The notes below the pieces were generated by a model. The model had not been told where the DNA came from and made no database searches. It was given only the letters and a program-made list of their open reading frames with translations. The position numbers were made by a program, and so were the translations under genes. Positions 34,060 through 36,830 of a stretch of 36,830 nt of DNA are shown here, piece by piece (positions within the stretch are counted from its first letter, which is position 1; each line of letters starts with the position of its first letter). Source of the DNA: UBA11524 sp963617205 (lineage in GTDB: Bacteria; Bacillota; Clostridia; Christensenellales; Aristaeellaceae); contig CAVEOA010000022.1 in the NCBI GenBank assembly GCA_963617205.1, positions 1 through 36,830 of the forward strand, given 5' to 3'.

Positions 34060-36537
34060 ATGATCTCCAACAAGCATATCACAAAGATCATTGCTGTGAT
34101 CATGGTGCTCGCCGTCTGCCTGTGTTTCTGCACAGTCATGTATTCCGATCAGATTACAGCAGCTGCCGGAGATTCCGGCGTCACCCTGTCTTACGAATCC
34201 AAGCTGTTCGATACCGATGAAATCATCGACATCAACATCATCATCTCCGAGGATGACTGGAACGACATGCTGACCAACGCCACCGCAAAAGAATATCACA
34301 CCTGCGATGTCGAGGTCAACGGCACGATGTTCTATCAGGTTGCCATCCGCACGAAGGGCAACACGTCCCTGACCTCCATTGCGAACGACCCGGACACCGA
34401 CCGCTACAGCTTCAAGCTGGAGTTCGACCACAATATCGATGAGCAGACATGCTTCGGTCTGGATAAGCTCGTCCTGAACAACAACTACGCCGATGCCACA
34501 AACATGAAGGAAGCGCTGATTTACGACATGTTCCAATACCTCGGCGCAGATGCCTCCCTGTACAATTACGCGAAGCTTTCCGTGAACGGCACGTACTGGG
34601 GCGTCTATCTTGCGCTGGAGGCTGTGGAGGACAGCTTCATGCTGCGTAACTACGGCGTGCAGAACGGCGAGCTTTACAAGCCGGACAACTTGAACTTTGC
34701 AAACAACGATAAGGATGACAGCAAGCCCGGTGTCAGCTTTGACGCGTCGAGCTTCCCGGGCCGCAGCGATTCGGACGATTCCCGTCCTTCCTTCTCCTTC
34801 GGGTCCTCCTCCGGCAATTCCGGCTTCGGTCCGTCCTCCGGCAATTCCAACCAGACGCAGGACACCGATGCAGGCGCGTCTGACCAGCCGAGCGCCGACT
34901 TTTCCCCGTCCTCCGGCGGCTCGAATCAGGCGAACACAAACGATAAGCCGAGCGCGCCTGACAATATTGCCACAAGCACGGATATGTCCGGCTTCACGCC
35001 GCCTTCCCGCGATGATGCGCCTTCCGGCTCTTTCAGCTTCGGCGGATTCGGTGGCGGCGGTGGATTCGGCATCTCCAGCGGCAACGGCACGAATCTGAAC
35101 TACATTGATGATGATGTGGACAGCTACTCAGCCATCTGGAGCAGCGCAATCTCGAAAATCAGCACCAAGGACAAGCAGCGCGTTGTCACTGCCCTGAAGA
35201 ACATCGCTGACGGCACCTCGCTCGAAACGTACATGGACACGGACAACATTCTCCGCTATCTGGCGGTGCACATTTTCTCCGTCAACGAGGACAGCCTGTC
35301 CGGCTCCATGGCGCATAACTACTACCTCTACGAATACGGCGGCAAGCTGAACATCATCCCGTGGGACTATAACCTGGCTCTCGGCGGCATGAGCGGCGGC
35401 GACGCAAGCAGCATCGTCAATTCGGCGATTGACGATGCTTTCTCCATCACAGACTTCTTTGATTCACTGCTCGATGACGAAACGTACCACAGCCAGTATT
35501 ACGCCTACCTGCAGGAGCTGGTAGATGGTTACATAAACGGCGGTGCGTTCGATGCATTCTATCATCGCGTTCGCAGCCAGATTGATGAGCTTGTCGAAAC
35601 CGACCCGAATGCTTTCTTTACCTACGATGAATACGTAACCGCAGCCGAGATGCTCTACAAGGTGGTCAAGCTCCGCGGCGAGTCCATCAGCGGTCAGATC
35701 AGCGGTGAAATTCCCTCGACTGATTCCGCTCAGCGCAACAGCAGCGCCCTGATTGATGCGAGCAGCATCGACCTGAGCGTCATGGGCTCAATGAACACCG
35801 GCAACACGCCGAGCGTTCCCGAAAAGGACAGCTTCGACACGGGCAATTTCCGCTTCAACGGTGCAAAGCCCGATGTCAACACAGCAGAAACACCCGACAG
35901 CACAGCCGCTGAGGACACGGCAACGGATGCACAGCCTGCTGTAACATCCGCTCCGTCTGACGCGTCTGCTTCAACTGACATGCCCTCCATGCCCGGAAAT
36001 GCAGACTTCAGCGGTTCACCCGGCGGCAGCGCTTCGTCCGATTCCGCTGCATCTGATGCAGCTGCCTCCGCCATGCCGCAAATGCCAGGCAATCCGGATT
36101 TCAGCGCCTCTTCCGGTGCAAGCGCGCAGTCCGGCACACCGCCGACCAATGGCGGCACAGCACCTGAAGGCTTTGACGCATCGCAGTCTTCCGGCACGCC
36201 GCCATCCAACGTCAGCACTTCCCAACAGCCTGATGCAGCTGCATCCCCTGCAAGCGATGCACCCTCTGTAACGGAAACACCGGCTGCATCTGCCAACAAC
36301 GAATCCTTTGACGAAAAAACGGACAATCCATCTGACAAAGGCTCTGCCGAAGTCGGTGCTTCCGGATTCGCAAGGCCTTCAGGCGACTTCTCATCGTTCC
36401 CCGGCGCATTCGGCAGCTTCGGCACTTCAGAGAGCAACGCCACCGTCATTTCGCAGAATCTTGTCAACTATGGCATCTGCCTTGCGGTCATGATTGTCGC
36501 GATTGTCATCGCGCTGCTTTTCCACCGCAGGAGGTAA
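34060..36537 (+). CDS. Surface CotH kinase-family protein with Ser-rich insert and C-terminal anchor
   Basis: This 825-residue protein has an N-terminal export helix (about residues 7-26) and a C-terminal membrane helix (about 804-821) ending in H-R-R-R, so most of it should face outside. A CotH fold spans about 45-550: R-T-K-G-N-T-S, N-G-T-Y-W-G-V-Y, L-E-A-V-E-D, G-E-L-Y-K-P-D, then V-N-E-D-S, H-N-Y-Y-L-Y and I-P-W-D-Y-N with the likely metal Asp at 436. A low-complexity Ser/Gly/Asp/Asn stretch (about 215-343) is inserted into the domain, with S-S-G-N-S repeats and a Gly run. A second tail at about 583-799 is Ser/Ala/Pro-rich and holds near-repeats M-P-G-N-x-D-F-S and S-G-T-P-P-x-N. It lacks the lamin-tail domains of the module 1 protein. 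The start has GGAGGG upstream. The Ser-rich parts may be substrates of its own kinase domain. Confidence 0.85.
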   Translation: MISNKHITKIIAVIMVLAVCLCFCTVMYSDQITAAAGDSGVTLSYESKLFDTDEIIDINIIISEDDWNDMLTNATAKEYHTCDVEVNGTMFYQVAIRTKGNTSLTSIANDPDTDRYSFKLEFDHNIDEQTCFGLDKLVLNNNYADATNMKEALIYDMFQYLGADASLYNYAKLSVNGTYWGVYLALEAVEDSFMLRNYGVQNGELYKPDNLNFANNDKDDSKPGVSFDASSFPGRSDSDDSRPSFSFGSSSGNSGFGPSSGNSNQTQDTDAGASDQPSADFSPSSGGSNQANTNDKPSAPDNIATSTDMSGFTPPSRDDAPSGSFSFGGFGGGGGFGISSGNGTNLNYIDDDVDSYSAIWSSAISKISTKDKQRVVTALKNIADGTSLETYMDTDNILRYLAVHIFSVNEDSLSGSMAHNYYLYEYGGKLNIIPWDYNLALGGMSGGDASSIVNSAIDDAFSITDFFDSLLDDETYHSQYYAYLQELVDGYINGGAFDAFYHRVRSQIDELVETDPNAFFTYDEYVTAAEMLYKVVKLRGESISGQISGEIPSTDSAQRNSSALIDASSIDLSVMGSMNTGNTPSVPEKDSFDTGNFRFNGAKPDVNTAETPDSTAAEDTATDAQPAVTSAPSDASASTDMPSMPGNADFSGSPGGSASSDSAASDAAASAMPQMPGNPDFSASSGASAQSGTPPTNGGTAPEGFDASQSSGTPPSNVSTSQQPDAAASPASDAPSVTETPAASANNESFDEKTDNPSDKGSAEVGASGFARPSGDFSSFPGAFGSFGTSESNATVISQNLVNYGICLAVMIVAIVIALLFHRRR

Positions 36538-36544
36538 ATAATTC

Positions 36545-36582
36545 GGACTGCTGCAAGGATCATTTGCGGCAGTTCCTTTTTT
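36545..36582 (+). terminator. Terminator after the second CotH gene
   Basis: The stem GGA-CTGC-TGCAA pairs with TTTGC-GGCAG-TTCC (one bulge, one G-T) and is followed by six T at 36577-36582. It lies 8 bases after the CotH stop codon. Confidence 0.85.
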
Positions 36583-36590
36583 GTGCATAT

Positions 36591-36623
36591 TAAAAGCTCC
36601 GGAAGCATAATGCCTTCGGAGCT
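36591..36623 (-). terminator. Terminator of the tRNA-Arg gene
   Basis: On the minus strand a stem AGCTCCGAAG / CTTCCGGAGCT (one bulge) is followed by TTTTAATA. It lies 6 bases after the tRNA 3' end. Confidence 0.75.
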
Positions 36624-36629
36624 GAACTG

Positions 36630-36703
36630 TACGCCCGGCAGGAGTCGAACCTGTGACCTTCAGAGTCGGAGTCTGACGCTCTATCCATCTGAGCTACGGG
36701 CGC
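36630..36703 (-). tRNA. tRNA-Arg, anticodon CCG
   Basis: The 74-base minus-strand sequence folds as a tRNA. The acceptor stem is GCGCCCG with CGGGCGT (first pair G-U), with discriminator A. The D-arm starts TAGCTCAGA, the anticodon stem TCAGA/TCTGA holds loop CTCCGAC (anticodon CCG, reading CGG), and the T-arm contains GGTTCGACTCC. The variable loop is AGGTC. CCA is not encoded. A strong promoter (36718-36746) precedes it. Confidence 0.93.
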
Positions 36704-36717
36704 TCAATAGCTTATTT

Positions 36718-36746
36718 ATTCTATCACGGCGGCAGATAAATGTCAA
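36718..36746 (-). promoter_or_regulatory. Promoter of tRNA-Arg
   Basis: The minus strand reads TTGACA (36746-36741), a 17-base spacer and TAGAAT (36723-36718), about 15 bases before the mature 5' end. Confidence 0.75.
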
Positions 36747-36795
36747 GCACATTTTGCAGGTGCGTAATTTGCTGACTGTAGGAGTACAATACATC

Positions 36796-36830
36796 TTGGA
36801 CAAGGAGCAAAAAAGGGTAGAAGGATGGCG
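36796..36830 (+). CDS. Possible start of a gene continuing beyond the window
   Basis: From TTG 36796 the frame stays open to the end (L-D-K-E-Q-K-R-V-E-G-W), with TAGGAG 11 bases upstream and a TACAAT at 36785-36790. An ATG at 36825 in another frame is an alternative but has no spacing from AGAAGG. Too short to classify. Confidence 0.2.
   Translation, partial: MDKEQKRVEGW

Overview
The window looks like chromosomal DNA of a Gram-positive Firmicute, most likely a gut or rumen clostridium. The grounds are a T-box in front of thrS, a floA/nfeD flotillin locus, an AarF-type kinase next to a phasin-like protein, strong AGGAGG ribosome sites, and many Clostridia-type envelope proteins. This placement is inferred from gene content only. 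Gene density is high, no gene-free stretch exceeds 300 bases, and I saw no insertion sequence, prophage or CRISPR array.

Layout. 1-281 (+): C-terminal end of a probable TetR regulator. 419-5819 (-): module 1, transcribed as CotH kinase-like protein with three lamin-tail domains, DUF4956 membrane protein, VTC-domain protein, then a small secreted protein. 6012-10432 (-): SWIM/SNF2 helicase and a VanY-type carboxypeptidase. 10451-15413 (-): a membrane-centred run of NfeD, FloA, a small membrane protein, an orphan LytTR regulator, a phasin-like protein and an AarF/ABC1 kinase. 15524-18220 (-): family-4-like uracil-DNA glycosylase, RNase Z and trpS. 18447-23635 (+): XRE-cupin regulator, polyamine transporter potABCD and an SGNH hydrolase. 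23639-25680 (+): promoter, T-box and thrS. 25736-30430 (-): a Gld-like ABC system (ATPase, permease, GldG-like, DUF4340). 30538-32426 (-): histidine kinase and OmpR-type regulator. 32651-36537 (+): module 2, a second VTC - DUF4956 - CotH operon, divergent from the two-component pair. 36630-36703 (-): tRNA-Arg(CCG).

The most notable feature is two versions of the same three-gene set (VTC nucleotide-polymerase fold, DUF4956 membrane protein, exported CotH kinase fold) within 37 kb. They have opposite gene orders and very different CotH accessory domains. I suggest a membrane system in which a cytosolic VTC enzyme and a DUF4956 membrane partner make or move a phosphate-rich product, and a surface-anchored CotH enzyme modifies Ser-rich or envelope targets. 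The two-component pair next to module 2 is the obvious candidate regulator; TTCA repeats overlap the probable module 2 promoter.

Other points are a repeat-rich leader with a perfect hairpin ahead of the XRE-cupin/pot operon, a PotD without a lipobox, a ThrRS without a full TGS domain, and a family-4-like UDG that lacks the usual iron-sulfur cysteines. Start codons were chosen mainly by Shine-Dalgarno spacing; several are GTG or TTG.
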